Source: Taenia hydatigena
Lineage: Eukaryota > Platyhelminthes > Cestoda > Cyclophyllidea > Taeniidae
DNA length: 64,000 nt
Assembly (NCBI GenBank): GCA_036345935.2
Contig: JADWOT020000001.1
Location: 29,309,585 to 29,373,584, forward strand
Reading direction: 5' to 3'
Of this stretch, positions 10,492-21,705 are shown piece by piece. Positions within the stretch are counted from its first letter, which is position 1; each line of letters starts with the position of its first letter. The translations under genes and the position numbers were made by a program. The notes under the pieces were generated by a model that saw only the letters and a list, made by a program, of their open reading frames with translations, did not search any database and had not been told where the DNA came from.

Positions 10492-11272
10492 TTATGTCGC
10501 ATAACTTGTCAAATTAAAGCCTCTGTTTCCATCTTTGTGGATGGGTTTGCAAATATTATTTACGACAGTCCTTTGAGGGACTCTCATACGCCTAACTTTG
10601 TTAGTGGAGACTTCGATTCCATCAGACCTGAAGTGAAGTCCTTTTATGAGAATCAAGTAAGACTGTGTGCATGACCTACTCTCGCCAGAGAGCAACCAAG
10701 GTTGTAGAGACTCCGAATGAGGACGCAACGGACTTTACAAAGGCTATTACGATTCTGTCCGAGCATGTTAATGAACACCGCAAAGACTATTCCTCAGAGC
10801 GTTCATTTCGGAAATCAGACATTGATTACATAGTCGCCCTCTATGGCAGTGGAGGCCGAGCAGACCATGAATTTGGCATAATAAATTCACTTTTTATTGC
10901 TAAGGGGCTAACGAGCATCCCTCTCCTTCTCGTGACGGAGTCTTCTGTTTCCTTTCTGCTTGATAAAGTAGGCCGTTGCCTATTATTAATCTTAGTAGGG
11001 ACTGAATAAAATTTGCCTTTTCACCTGCCCTACGAATCTCCACTGTGGGCTCATACCAATAGGAAGGCCAGTTAGAGTAACCTCGAAAGGACTTCGCTGG
11101 AATCTAAGTTTGCCTCGTATTGCAAATAATAATTCAAACCCCAGACAATGAAATCCTAGATTTTAAAAGTCTCGTTTCAACTTCGAATCGGACCATCGAC
11201 ACCACAGTGGAAATTGTGTCCAACGACGTGCTGCTGTGGTCTATATCCAACTACCTGACCAAAGTAATTTAG
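10492..11272 (+). CDS. TPK1: Thiamine pyrophosphokinase (TPK1 homologue), exons 2-5, N-terminal exon not found
   Basis: Predicted to transfer pyrophosphate from ATP to thiamine, giving thiamine diphosphate in the cytosol. Exons: 10,492-10,656, 10,689-10,967, 10,999-11,107 and 11,145-11,272 (stop TAG), about 226 residues against about 243 in human TPK1. Family landmarks appear in order: FVDGFANIIYD (usually DGGANRLYD), VSGDFDSIRPEV, NEDATDFTKA, a glycine-rich GSGGRADHEFG, IPLLLVTESSVSFLL, CGLIPIGRP, SKGLRWNL then NNEILDFKSLVSTSN across the last intron, and a C-terminal VLLWSI. All joins keep frame and all introns are GT-AG. Odd points: DGF replaces the usual DGG, and there is an insertion of roughly 14 residues before DIDYIV. 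The first exon, with the expected beta strand and LWNK-like segment, is not visible in the 500 bases upstream. The 10,492 start is the first base after a plausible acceptor. Family assignment is very secure; whether the gene is active is unknown. Confidence 0.93.
10657..10688 (+). other. TPK1 intron, 32 bases
   Basis: Starts GTAAGA after the codon for Gln and ends in a pyrimidine-rich CTACTCTCGCCAG. Phase 0 on both sides. Removing it joins the DFDSIRPEV exon to the DATDFTK exon at the position expected from family alignments. Confidence 0.9.
10968..10998 (+). other. TPK1 intron, 31 bases
   Basis: Starts GTAGGC and ends CTTAGTAG. Two AG dinucleotides lie three bases apart. Use of the second avoids an in-frame TAG and leads directly into the GLNKICLF segment that precedes CGLIPIGRP. 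Phase 0. Confidence 0.85.
11108..11144 (+). other. TPK1 intron, 37 bases
   Basis: Starts GTTTGC, a weak donor, and ends AAACCCCAG. Splicing creates an Asn codon across the junction and restores RWNL-N-NE, matching the conserved WNLTND-like motif of animal TPK. The join is therefore supported by homology, not only by signals. Confidence 0.9.
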
Positions 11273-11310
11273 CCCAATCATGGTTTTATGCTCCATGCAG
11301 TCTAAATAAG

Positions 11311-11334
11311 CTATTTATTTCGAGAAATAAATAG
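11311..11334 (+). terminator. Polyadenylation signal inside a perfect hairpin, downstream of TPK1
   Basis: AATAAA lies at 11,326-11,331, 54 bases after the TPK1 stop. It sits in the 3' arm of a perfect 10-base inverted repeat, CTATTTATTT and AAATAAATAG, separated by CGAG. It is the probable 3' end signal of the gene. The role of the hairpin itself is unknown. Confidence 0.6.
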
Positions 11335-11752
11335 ACGTACAATTTTAAAAAGTGACAATAAACACCACTTCTCACTTATACCTAGAAAACAATTAAGCAC
11401 GGATTATGCATCGCATGTCAATCCCTTTCCATCATTCACCTTCTCCATCTCCTTCCACTCTTTATTATTGCTGACTACCCAGAGTAGAGCAAGTGGTGAA
11501 TCAAGGCTTTTTCCCTTGCATGTAAATAGGTCATAAGCCTATCAGTAATAATTTCAAGTCTTAATAGCATTTATTTGACGTTGTGTTATGATAATTTGTA
11601 CAATAGGCATAACAGAACTGATTGGATTGGAGTGAGAAGCCATAATGACAATTCAACTGACATCTTACTAAATGGCATTCCATGTCAACTGCACTTGAAA
11701 GAACGATCCAAACACCTCCGAAAGGCTACTTTCTCGTGTATCGGCTTGTTCG

Positions 11753-12262
11753 GCGTATTCGCCGAACGCTTTTCGTCTAGCACTGATGAATATTCAGCCA
11801 GGCATATGCATAACGAATATGCCGACATAACAGGACGACTGGCGATCCGTCCCCATTAATGAATGATGCAATAGTTGATTCTCACCACCCTGTTTTCTTA
11901 CAGGGTCACCAACGAAGGAGATGGACACCTACTTTCATTTGGTGTTGATACACTGCTGCTGACTTTGCAGCTAGAATGTGAACAGGAAGGAGTAGCCTCA
12001 CTCTGTCGTTCACATTCCAGCTGCAAAGTTAGCATCAGTGTACCAACATATCTGTCGTTCATCTTTTCCCACTTGATTATTATTTCCCCAAAACGAGTTG
12101 ACCAAATACAGGTCGGTGTCCATCTCCTTTAATGGCCACTCAGTAAAAGGAACAGGGTGGTAAAGATCAACTATGGCATCATTCAGCAATGGGGACGGAG
12201 CTCCACGCGCTCTGTTATGTCGGCATATTCGCTATATATAGGCTTGGCGAACACGCTTTTCA
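11753..12262. repeat. Foldback element: long imperfect inverted repeat
   Basis: The left arm (11,753-11,985) and right arm (12,005-12,262) are reverse complements over most of their length. Matching pairs: GAATATGCCGACATAACAG with its complement near 12,214; TCCGTCCCCATT with AATGGGGACGGA; AGTTGAT...CACCACCCTGTT with AACAGGGTGGTAAAGATCAACT; GGAGATGGACACC with GGTGTCCATCTCC; GACTTTGCAGCT.GAATGTGAAC with GTTCACATTCCAGCTGCAAAG. The loop is about 20 bases. Each arm carries a version of the TATA module at its outer end. The right arm continues into the 4.25 kb tandem unit. Confidence 0.88.
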
Positions 12263-15200
12263 CTACAGAAGCGTCGTCATCCTCCTGCAAGGGCGATATG
12301 GACTCCCCAAACCAGCATAACCCTCATCACTCATCACTCGGCCCCGCTCATTGCATCACCAGCGATGAGGAGTGCTCGCCACTTGCTCTCACTCTACTCG
12401 TTTCAAGATAACGATAGTCAAGAAGGAAGAGAGTAGCGAGGAATCGACGGCATATTAAAGTGAATTGATTAGAGAACGAAATTAAATGAAGGACCACAAT
12501 CCAGCTACTTTAGTCACGAATAGCGCACAGCTGCCTGTCCATGCAGACCAACAAGCAAGTTCATTTTTAATAAACTGGGTGAATGAAAGGTAAACAGAGA
12601 GTGGCATCGCGCCAGTAAGTTTGCTGTGCAGCATTATTATGCCGCCAAAATGCCAAAAGTGCCAAATGTCTAACCCATTAATCGCGGGAGCTGAAGATGA
12701 TATGACTTCATTGCAGAGAAACCGTCTATTGCCGACAACTTCAACGAACCTACGGAGAGGTGGTGCTCACCCATGCCAACTTCAAGCATCTCCTCATGTA
12801 ATCAAATGCCCACAAAACGTGCTTCTCTCAACCAAGATGACTATTTATTCCAAAAAAATGCATGCTGTAAAAGAATCGATGCAAAGACGCGGCTCCTGGA
12901 CCATCAACGTTGGTGGATTTTGCGGTGTTCAATCTGGCCGTGCAAGTTGACAGGCCGGCGTGTGTGCCTGCATCTTCGGCTAATTGGAGCATCACCTATC
13001 ACAGGGACAAAGCGATACAGCGATGACACTATTCCCTCTCTAATCGCACTTAGCTTTCATCACGCTACCCCGTTCATCACTTCACCAGTGATGGAGAAAG
13101 TCGCCTACATGCACACCCTCCATCGCACTCATGCGGATGTATTGACGCAGTGCTGCTGACTTTGCAGCCAGGAATTACGCACACGGTAACAGCTCGCTCT
13201 GCCTAAAAGCTATTCCTTTGCCACTGTGGCGTCCGCAAGACGATGTTTCAGCCAAAAAGAAGCGATGCTTACACAACCTGCTTACTTGAAAAATCGCTAA
13301 AATAAAGATGCAGATCTGTGGCCATTGATGATTGATGTAGTGGTCAATCTGACCAGTAACTAATTGCTCTTGACCCTTGAGTGGTTGTCAGTAGACTTGG
13401 GATTCGTTGGAATTGCAGATATTCCCAACGTCTCGACTCTCTAGATTCTATCAATGCCATCGCCATCCTCCTTCTGGTAGGTGTCTCTCTAATACAAACG
13501 CAGATGGCATCCGTGCCCCACCTCACAACAATAAAGACGCTAATAAGCCGTTTCTATCTCTTCTTACGGCATTGAAGGGCGTTTAAAGTCTACTGCTGTG
13601 ACGTAATTAGCACGACGTTATTATCGATGAACCTGACAGGATGCGAAGAGACTGCGTCACTTTTCTTAGTTCACGTCTGCCAATAATCCTGTATTTCGTC
13701 CGTGAGTCTGATTTATCAATGTCTTATCGGGTGGTCCGCACATTACACAAATGCATTGTCCAAACATATTAAATGCTTTGTTCTGAGTGGCTAGGGGGCG
13801 AAATAGGTGGTGCTTGAGTTGACTAGGATGCCAGCTTGCTAAACACTGGCTAGCTGACAAACAGTCAAACTGGTATTCGCGCATTCCATGGTTGGTCAGC
13901 CATTTCTCTGACTGAGTAACTGGACCGGCTAATTCGTCCATTAGCCTTGAATCCGCGCGGGCGACTTGTCATTACTTCTCTCACTAGATGGATCCGCGTT
14001 CATTCAGAAAGAAATGATTACGAGATGATTTCAGTGACTACGGTATCACATTTAGCAACTGTATATTTTTGGAGCCCAGAAGTTATTTTATTAAATTTAC
14101 AAGAACACTTTGGCAGGTTGGCGATGCAACCCATGTTCCACCCTTAAGAAAACCAAGTATTTGCAGTCACATCTTTTTATTTTTAAGCCAACTTTCATGA
14201 TAAGTGTTATACCATTAGCTACTTCGTTCAAATAAACGGGGACTATCAAAATTGTATTGGGTCCCTGAGGAGAAACATTATCCTGTGACTGCGGGGTACC
14301 TGTGGCTAGAGATCACTTGCGGACAAGGCCAACCATCATCCACCATTGCCACTTAGACCTGGCAGATGTGTTGCAGAGCTCGACGATCCACTCGAGCTTC
14401 TCATTTCCTCTGAAGAACATGAAAACTTTCCTTCTTGAAATTGTGGACGTTGGTCTGCTAGGCTAACCTAACACGACCTGTCAGAATCCCTGATTCAACT
14501 ACTAAAATTCGATCTATTTACTTGGTCTTTATCAGGAGGTAGGAGGAGGCTACAAGAACAAGAGATGGGATTACTGAGCTACAGATTAAATTAGAACCAC
14601 GAAACGCAATCCTACTCCTCCAACTGGACTAGCACCCTACTCTAGGCTCTAATCTCTCTCCTCCTCTTCCTAGTTCTGCTCCTAAACCACCACCTTTCAT
14701 AATATTGTCGTAGCTATTTAGCCGCTTTGTTCCTTCACTCTCTTTGTTGCATTAACCTTGGATATGATCCACAAGGATCACTAAATTATACTTATAGTTC
14801 TCACTTCGCCTAGATCTCTTAGGAAGCCTCACAGCATGGCGGCCACAGAAGATGTTCAACTATCTGAACCGATATTAAGCATATTAAATAAAGAAAAGTG
14901 GGCAATATTGCAAAGTTGGTGCATGTAAAATCACAAGGCTGTTTCTGTGGTTAGGAGTCGATCTCCTCCTGGTCCACCCACCCCTCTCTCCTCTCCCTTC
15001 GCCACACCCTGTTGCATGTTTGCATGGTTCGAACAGGGTATCTGTCAAGTCAGTGCCTTCTTTCCACCGTTCATGTGGACATTACCAGGTTGAAGGTAAT
15101 GGCACAAGCATTGGTGGTAGAGGAGATTGAGATGGTGTTTGTCGAGATCCTCCTTGGAATCCCTACATTGTAAAACATGCCAAGAGATCGCGTGTGGGTC

Positions 15201-16313
15201 AGCTTAATCGACATCTACAATTCAAAAGCCGGAGGGTGAAACTCCTTGCAAATTCTCTCCCTGAGACACCCACCAGGACACGTTCGTCACCAGAAGCCTC
15301 AGTCGATTCGTCATTAAGATCTGCGCAGTGCGATGATCTCCATGCGCGGGTGGATAGTGCACCCAACATAGATAGGTAGGTAGGTGGATGAGAAGTCGGT
15401 GGTTCTTTCAACCATCCTGCTCGATTGTACCCCTCGTTGTACTTTGGATTTTAACAACCTATGCCCAACATTTTTAATACAAGAAACAAAAGGAGACAAT
15501 TCGCTGCCTGCCGAATTTGCTAGAGGCAATAACAAACAAGAACGAGGCTACTGTTCATAGGAATGGCAAGATGAAAGCAGAGAAGTTGAAGGCGCCTTTG
15601 AATGAGGAAGCGTTGTACCTATATATCTGCAGTGGTGTGAGTATTCAGCCCCACTGCAACAAATTATTTGTCAGTGCTGGAAGGAACCGACTGCAGACAA
15701 ATGTTACACACTAAGTTTTGATTTGAACAGGTCTGCACTGCGTCTTATTCGGCGCAGGCGCAGTGTGAGATTTCATTTCTTAGGTTTTTAATCCGCTCAG
15801 TGAATGGCCAACGACGCTTCGTTCCTGCCGTTCCATCCAAAGCATGCAGATAGTCAAATTCTCTCTGGATCGGTTCCGGCCCTACATAATTTGAATGTGG
15901 CTAATTAGTTAGACCCAACTTCTCCTGTGGACGGACGCGCACAATGTGGATGGTAGTTAGACCTTTCTGCTCTGCGTACTGCCTGTGGACTTTGATTCTG
16001 CGAGGAGGTTGTGCTTAGCGTTTGTTGGCAGCAGCTTTATGTGGTCGGCTTTCTGATAGGCTATTAAACTTCATAAATATTATTTAAACTTGTATCTGGG
16101 AGTCTGCTGTTCGAATTGTGGATGGCACATGCTATTAACGAGTAATTTAAGTAGCTGATGTCACTTGCTGATTTGCAAGCGACGGATGAGGCGGACTTAG
16201 CGAATCTCATGCCCTACAATGAGGACCAACTCCTAGGTGATTAAAAAGACTTCCGTACACAAGTACTCAGTTAAATAAGGTGAAATTTATTTGTTTGTGT
16301 GTTTGAGCATCAT
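12065..16313 (+). repeat. Tandem unit, copy A (family A)
   Basis: Aligns with 16,314-21,705 in the same orientation along its whole length: GGTCGGTGTCCATCTCCTT, GTCGTCATCCTCCT.CAAGGGC, GCGCACAGCTGCCTGTCCATGCAG, GCAGGCCGGCGTGTGTG, CTGATTGCTCTTGACC, GGTCCCTGAGG, GGCGCAGG.GCAGTG. No frame longer than about 130 codons, and no reverse transcriptase, integrase or transposase motif. It begins inside the right arm of the foldback. Confidence 0.9.
12210..12262 (+). promoter_or_regulatory. TATA-containing promoter-like module (truncated)
   Basis: CGCTATATATAGGCTTGGCGAACACG. This is a shortened form of the module found in full at 27,785-27,870 and 43,560-43,650, and inverted at 11,753-11,830, 19,850-19,910 and 44,930-45,000. 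Promoter function is inferred only from the TATA box and its conservation. Confidence 0.4.
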
Positions 16314-19300
16314 CCTACCCACTTGACCATCTTTTCCTAGGTATGAGTCGACTAAATGCAGGTCGGTGTCCATCTCCTTCGTTGTCGATCCAGTAAAAGG
16401 AACATGGTGGTAAGGGTCAACTATTTCATCATTAACTAATGGGGACGGATGCCCAGGCGTCGTCATCCTCCTCCAAGGGCGATATGGACTCCCTAAGGCA
16501 GCATAACCCTCATCACTCTGCTTCGCTCACTGCATCACCAGCAATTAAGAGTACTCGCCACTTTCTCTCACTCTACTCGTCTCAAGGAAACAAAGCCAAG
16601 GAGGAAGGGAGTAGCAAGGAACCTGCGGCATATTGAAGTAAGTTGATTGGAGAACGAAATTAAATGAAGGACCACAATCTATCTTCTCCTGTCACGAGTA
16701 GCGCACAGCTGCCTGTCCATGCAGGCCAACAAGCGAGTTCATTTTCGATAAACTGAGTGAATGAAAGATGGACAACATTGTTATGCCACCGATACCAAAA
16801 GTGCTAAACAGCTAGCCCATTAATCGTGGGAGCGGAAGACGATATGACTTCATTGCAGAGGAATCGTCTATTACCGACAACTCAAACGAACCCACGGAGA
16901 GGTGGTACCCGCCTATGCCAACTTCAAGCATCTCCTCATGGGATCCTGTGTTTACCAAACGCGTCTCATTCAACCAAGATGATTATTTGATCCAACAAAT
17001 GTATACTACAAAGGAGCCAATGCAAAGGCGCGGCTAAAGCACCATCAACGTTGGTGGATTATGAGGTGGTCACTCTGGCCGTACAAACTGGCAGGCCGGC
17101 GTGTGTGTCTCCATCTTCGGCTAATTAGAGAGGCACTTATTAAAGGGACAAAGCGATGCAGCGATAAAACTAGTCCCTCTATAATTGTGCTTAACTTTCA
17201 TCACTCTACCTCGTTCATCACTTCACCAGTGATGGAGAAAGTTGCCTGCATGCACACACTCCATCGCACTCATGCGGATGCGTTGGCTCACCGCTGCTGA
17301 ATTTACAGCCAGGAATTTCACACCGTAACAACTCGCTCTGCCTGGAAGCTAGTTCTTTGCGATTGTAGCAACCGCAACATGATATTCCAGCCAAAAAGAA
17401 GCAGTGCTTGCACAACCTGCTTACTTGGAAATTCGCTGAAGTAAAGATACAGGTCTGTGGCCATTGATGGTTGATGCGGTGGTCAATCCGACTAGTAACT
17501 GATTGCTCTTGACCTCTGAGTGGTTGACAGCAGAATTGATATTCGGTGGAATTGCAAACACCCCTAGCGTCTCGATCTCCTAGCATCCATCGATGCCATC
17601 GCCTTCCTATTTCCGGTAGGCGTCTCTTCAGAACAGATACAAGTGGCATCCGGGCTCCACCCCACAGCAATAAAGGCACCAATGAGCGATTTACATCTCC
17701 GTGCACGCCACCAAAGAGCGTTTTAAGGTTACTGTGATTTAAAGTGGGCAACGATTCCATCAATGAACCTAACAGTACGTAAAGAGACTGCATTTCGTTT
17801 CTTAGTTCACGTCTGTCGAGAATCCTTTGTTTCGTCCACGTTTCTGATTTATCAATGTCTCATCAAGTCGTCCGCACATTATGCAAATACACCTTCCAAA
17901 CATATTAATTGTAGAGTTTTGAGCATCAGTTGAGAAATCTCTTAGACTACTTAACATTGATGTAGTTGCTGGGGCCGAACTGGGTGATATTTGAGTTGAC
18001 AAGGATGCCAGCTTGTTAAATACTAGCTAGCTAACTTGATGACAGGTAGACAAACAGTCCAACTGGTATTTGCGCATTCCATGGTTAGTTGGCCAGTTCT
18101 CTGGCTAGGTGAATAGAAGGGCTAGTTTGCTCGTCAGCCTCAATTACACGCAGGCGACTTGCCATAGCTTCTCTCACTAGATGGGTCGGCGTTCATCCAG
18201 AGAGAAGTCACTGCAAGGTGATTTAAATGACTGCCATAGCACACTTAGGAACTGCATTTATTTTAAGCTCACAATTTATTCTGTTAACTCCACTTGGACA
18301 CTCTAGCAGGTTAGTAATGCATTCCATGTCTTACTTCAAATAAAACCAAGCTTTCGTAGGCATATTTTTCAATTTTAAGCCAACTTTCATGATAGGTGTT
18401 GCACCATTAGCTGATTAGGTAAAATAAACGGGGACTAACAGAACTGTACTGGGTCCCTGAGGTAAAGCATCATCCTGTGACTGCGTGGTACCTGTGGCTA
18501 GAGAGTTGTCACTGAAATGCACCAAGTGTAGAGCACTTGGAAACAAGCCCAACCATCATTCATCATTGCCACTTAGACGTGGTAGGTGTGTTGCAGAACT
18601 CGACAACCCACTCGAGCTCCTCGATTCCTCTGAGGAACATGAAAACTTTCCTTCTTGCAGTTATGGACATTGTCCTGTTAAACCAACCTAACATGACCTG
18701 TCAGCATATTGAATTCAAATATTAAAATGTGATCCATTTACTTGGCCTTTTGTTTCTCTTATCAGGAGGTAGGAGGAGGCCACAAGACTAAGGGATGGGT
18801 TTACTGAGCTACAGATTAATTTAATCCACAAAACTCAATCCTAATCTCCCAACTGGACGATTACCCTACTGTAGGCGCTAATCTCTCTCCTCATCTTTCT
18901 CATTCTGCCTTTAAACCAACACATTTCATAACATTGTCATTGCTAATTGGTCTCTTTATTGCATTAACCTTGGATATGATCCACAGGGATCCTCAAATTA
19001 GGCTTATAATTCTCACTTTGCCTGGATCTCCTACAAAGTCTCACAGCACGGCTACCACAGTAGGTGTTCAACTCTCTAAACCTGTATTAAGCATGCTAAA
19101 TCACAGAAAATGTACAATATTGCAAAGTGGGTGCATATGAAATCACAAGGCTGTTTCCTTGGTTGGGAGCCGATTTCCTTTCCGCCCCTCTCTCCTCTCA
19201 CTTTGCCACACCCTGTTGCATGTTTGCATGGTTCAAACAGAGCTTCTGTCATGTCAGTGCCTTCTTTTCACCTTTCTTGTGGGCAGTACCAGGTTGAAGG

Positions 19301-21705
19301 CAATGGCACAAGCATTGGTGGTGGTTGAGGAAATGTGGATGGCGTATGCGATTTCCTCCTTGGAATCCCTACATTGTCAAACATGTCAAGAGATCGCGTG
19401 TGGGCCAGCTTAATCGACATCTAAAGTCCAAAAGCCGGAGGTTGAAACTCCTCGCAATTCCTCTCCCTGAGACACCCATCTGGACACGTTTATCACCAGA
19501 AGCCTCAGTCGATTCGACATTAAGATCTGCGCAGGGTGATAGTCTCCATACTCAGGTGGATAGTGCGCCCAACGCAGATAGGTAGGTGGGTGGGTAAGAA
19601 GTCGGTGATCTGCCCAGCTTATCACACGAATGTCCTTCCTTGCTAACTTAGATGGGCCGTAAAGCTTGCACCACCTGCGAATGGAGTAGCTAGATTGTGG
19701 TCCTTCGTTCACATTCTTTTTTTTAACAAATCCCTGAGCAGTGTGACACTTGACTTTCCTCCCTCATTACGACAGAGTGAGGGCAGGCAGAGCGAGTCCT
19801 TTTCTCCTTTGGAGGCAAAAATGATGCCAGTTCTGTGTAAAGAATCGTATTCATCGAACGATTTTCGTCTAACCTTGAGAACTACTTAGTCCAGCGTATA
19901 AATATTACAAATGTGCCTACTTGACGGAGCCGCTCGTGGTCTGCATCCATTAGTGGATGATGTAGTGCATTGGATGATCAGGCCGTTCGTGTCAGCAGAG
20001 CTGCACGTGTGCATGTATCTCTGCCTCCTCGCAGCAGCATCTGTCACAAAGGCGACGACAAAGTGGTGACAGCACCAGGTCTTCTCTTACGTCCTTCATC
20101 CTTATCAAGCTACCTCGTTACTCATGCGACTAGTAATGGAGAATGGCGCCCACCTACATTTAAGCTACTCGGTCTCAGAAAGCGATGGTCAAGTCGGATG
20201 GGATGAACGCCGGACCTATTGCAGTATGGCAGGAAATCGACCACGGATAGCTACTACCCACCAACTAAACTCCTCGCCATGTTGAAGGTCGCCAACACTA
20301 CGCACGAACAGAAGGGTCTAACTGACATTTATTTGTGCACGTTCACCCACAGGAGAGTTTAGGTCTAGCTAATTGGCCACATCCAACTTTTGCGGGGATC
20401 GGATCTGCTCCAGAGCAAAGTTGAGCATCTGCACTCATCCATCTCGGCTGCATTCATGCACGCACCAAGCATTCCAATCATTTACGAAGTATGCGTTCTA
20501 TGGTTGGCTTATCTTTGCATTTACGTGGACCTTCTTTCAACCGGCCATCAATCCATCCATCCACATGCTACTCGTACATCATCCGTTCACTTCTTTTCTT
20601 CTTCTTTTACCCATCGATTTGGGCGTCTAGCCACAGTAGCCATTCAGATACCACATTTTCCTTAACTGCTTCAGCAAACGATCTCGTCCATTAGTCCTTT
20701 CAAGCATCCTGCCCGATTGCAATCCTTGTTGTACTTTGGGTTCAACAACCTCTGCCTAGCATGTCCAATACAAGGAACGAGAGGGGACAGTTCTCTACCT
20801 GCTGAATTCGCTAAAGGGAGCAACAAACACGAACGAGGTTACTGTTCATAGGAAAGGCAAGATGGAAGCAGAGAAGACAAAGGCGTCTTTGAATGGGGAA
20901 GGGTCTAATGTCAGTGCTGGGAGGAGCCGACTGCTAGCAAATGTTATGCACTATTATTTTATTTGTGCAGGTCTACATCGCGACTTATTCGGCGCAGGTG
21001 CAGTGCGAGGTTTCATTTCTCAGGTTTCTGATCCGCTCGGTGAATGGACGATGGTGCTTCGCTCCTGTCGCTTGGTCACCTTTCCCCACATCCAAAGCAT
21101 GCAGATGCTCAAATTCTCTCTGGATCGGCTTTGGCTCTTACAAAAGTTGAATGTGGCTAAGTAGTTAGACCCAACTCCTCCTGTGGATGGACGCGCACAA
21201 TGTGGATGGTAGCTAGCCCTTTCCACTCTGGGTGCTGCCCGTGGGCTTCGATTCGGTGAGGATGTTGTGCTTAGCGTTTGTTGGCAGCAGCTTTATGTGG
21301 TCGCTTCTCTGATAGACTGTTAAATTTTATAAGCCATTTAAACTTGCATTGGGAAGCGTACTATTTGAGTTGTGGATAGCACATGCTACTAACGAGTCAT
21401 TTGAGCAGATATTGCTACTTGCTAATTTTCAAAGATGTTTCTGTTTCTACTGATCCTTGCATGAACTTGAAATCACTTAGAGGCCAGCGTCACACATTTT
21501 TCCATCCAAATTTCCTACTTTTGTATTAAAGGATTATAAGTTGCTTCTAAAAACGCTTAAAGCGATTGTATTATGCTACCACAAGTTGTGAGAGGAGGAC
21601 CACCAGCTTCTACAATGTAGACCATCTCTTAGGTGATGGAAAAGACCTTTGTACTCAAATGCGTAATTAAATAATATGAAATTTAATTGCTTATGTGTTT
21701 TGAGC
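16314..21705 (+). repeat. Tandem unit, copy B (family A), enlarged
   Basis: Head-to-tail with copy A. It is longer because of an insertion of about 1.1 kb (about 19,608-20,695) and a smaller one near 21,430-21,580. It contains the longest open frame of the window (minus, 17,218-17,793, 191 codons). That frame is not conserved in copy A, where the aligned region is broken, so I do not call it a gene. Confidence 0.9.
19608..20695. mobile_element. Insertion of about 1.1 kb in tandem copy B
   Basis: In copy A, GAAGTCGGTGGTT runs directly into TTTCAACCATCCTGC (15,391-15,420). In copy B the same two flanks are separated by this segment. It contains an inverted TATA-module copy (about 19,850-19,910) and a CACCTCGTTACTCATGCGACT.GTAATGG-type family A stretch. 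It therefore looks like a nested family A insertion. Alternatively copy A suffered a deletion. I could not define a target-site duplication. Confidence 0.55.

Noticed and set aside
17218..17793. Longest open frame of the window (minus strand, 191 codons)
   Set aside because: It lies inside tandem copy B. The aligned region of copy A is not open in the same frame, and no domain is recognisable. Given base composition and window size, one frame of this length is plausible by chance or repeat bias.
20373..20694. Three overlapping plus-strand frames of 67-91 codons
   Set aside because: They overlap in different phases inside the nested insertion. They are rich in Ser/His/Pro from CATCCATCC-type sequence and have no motif.
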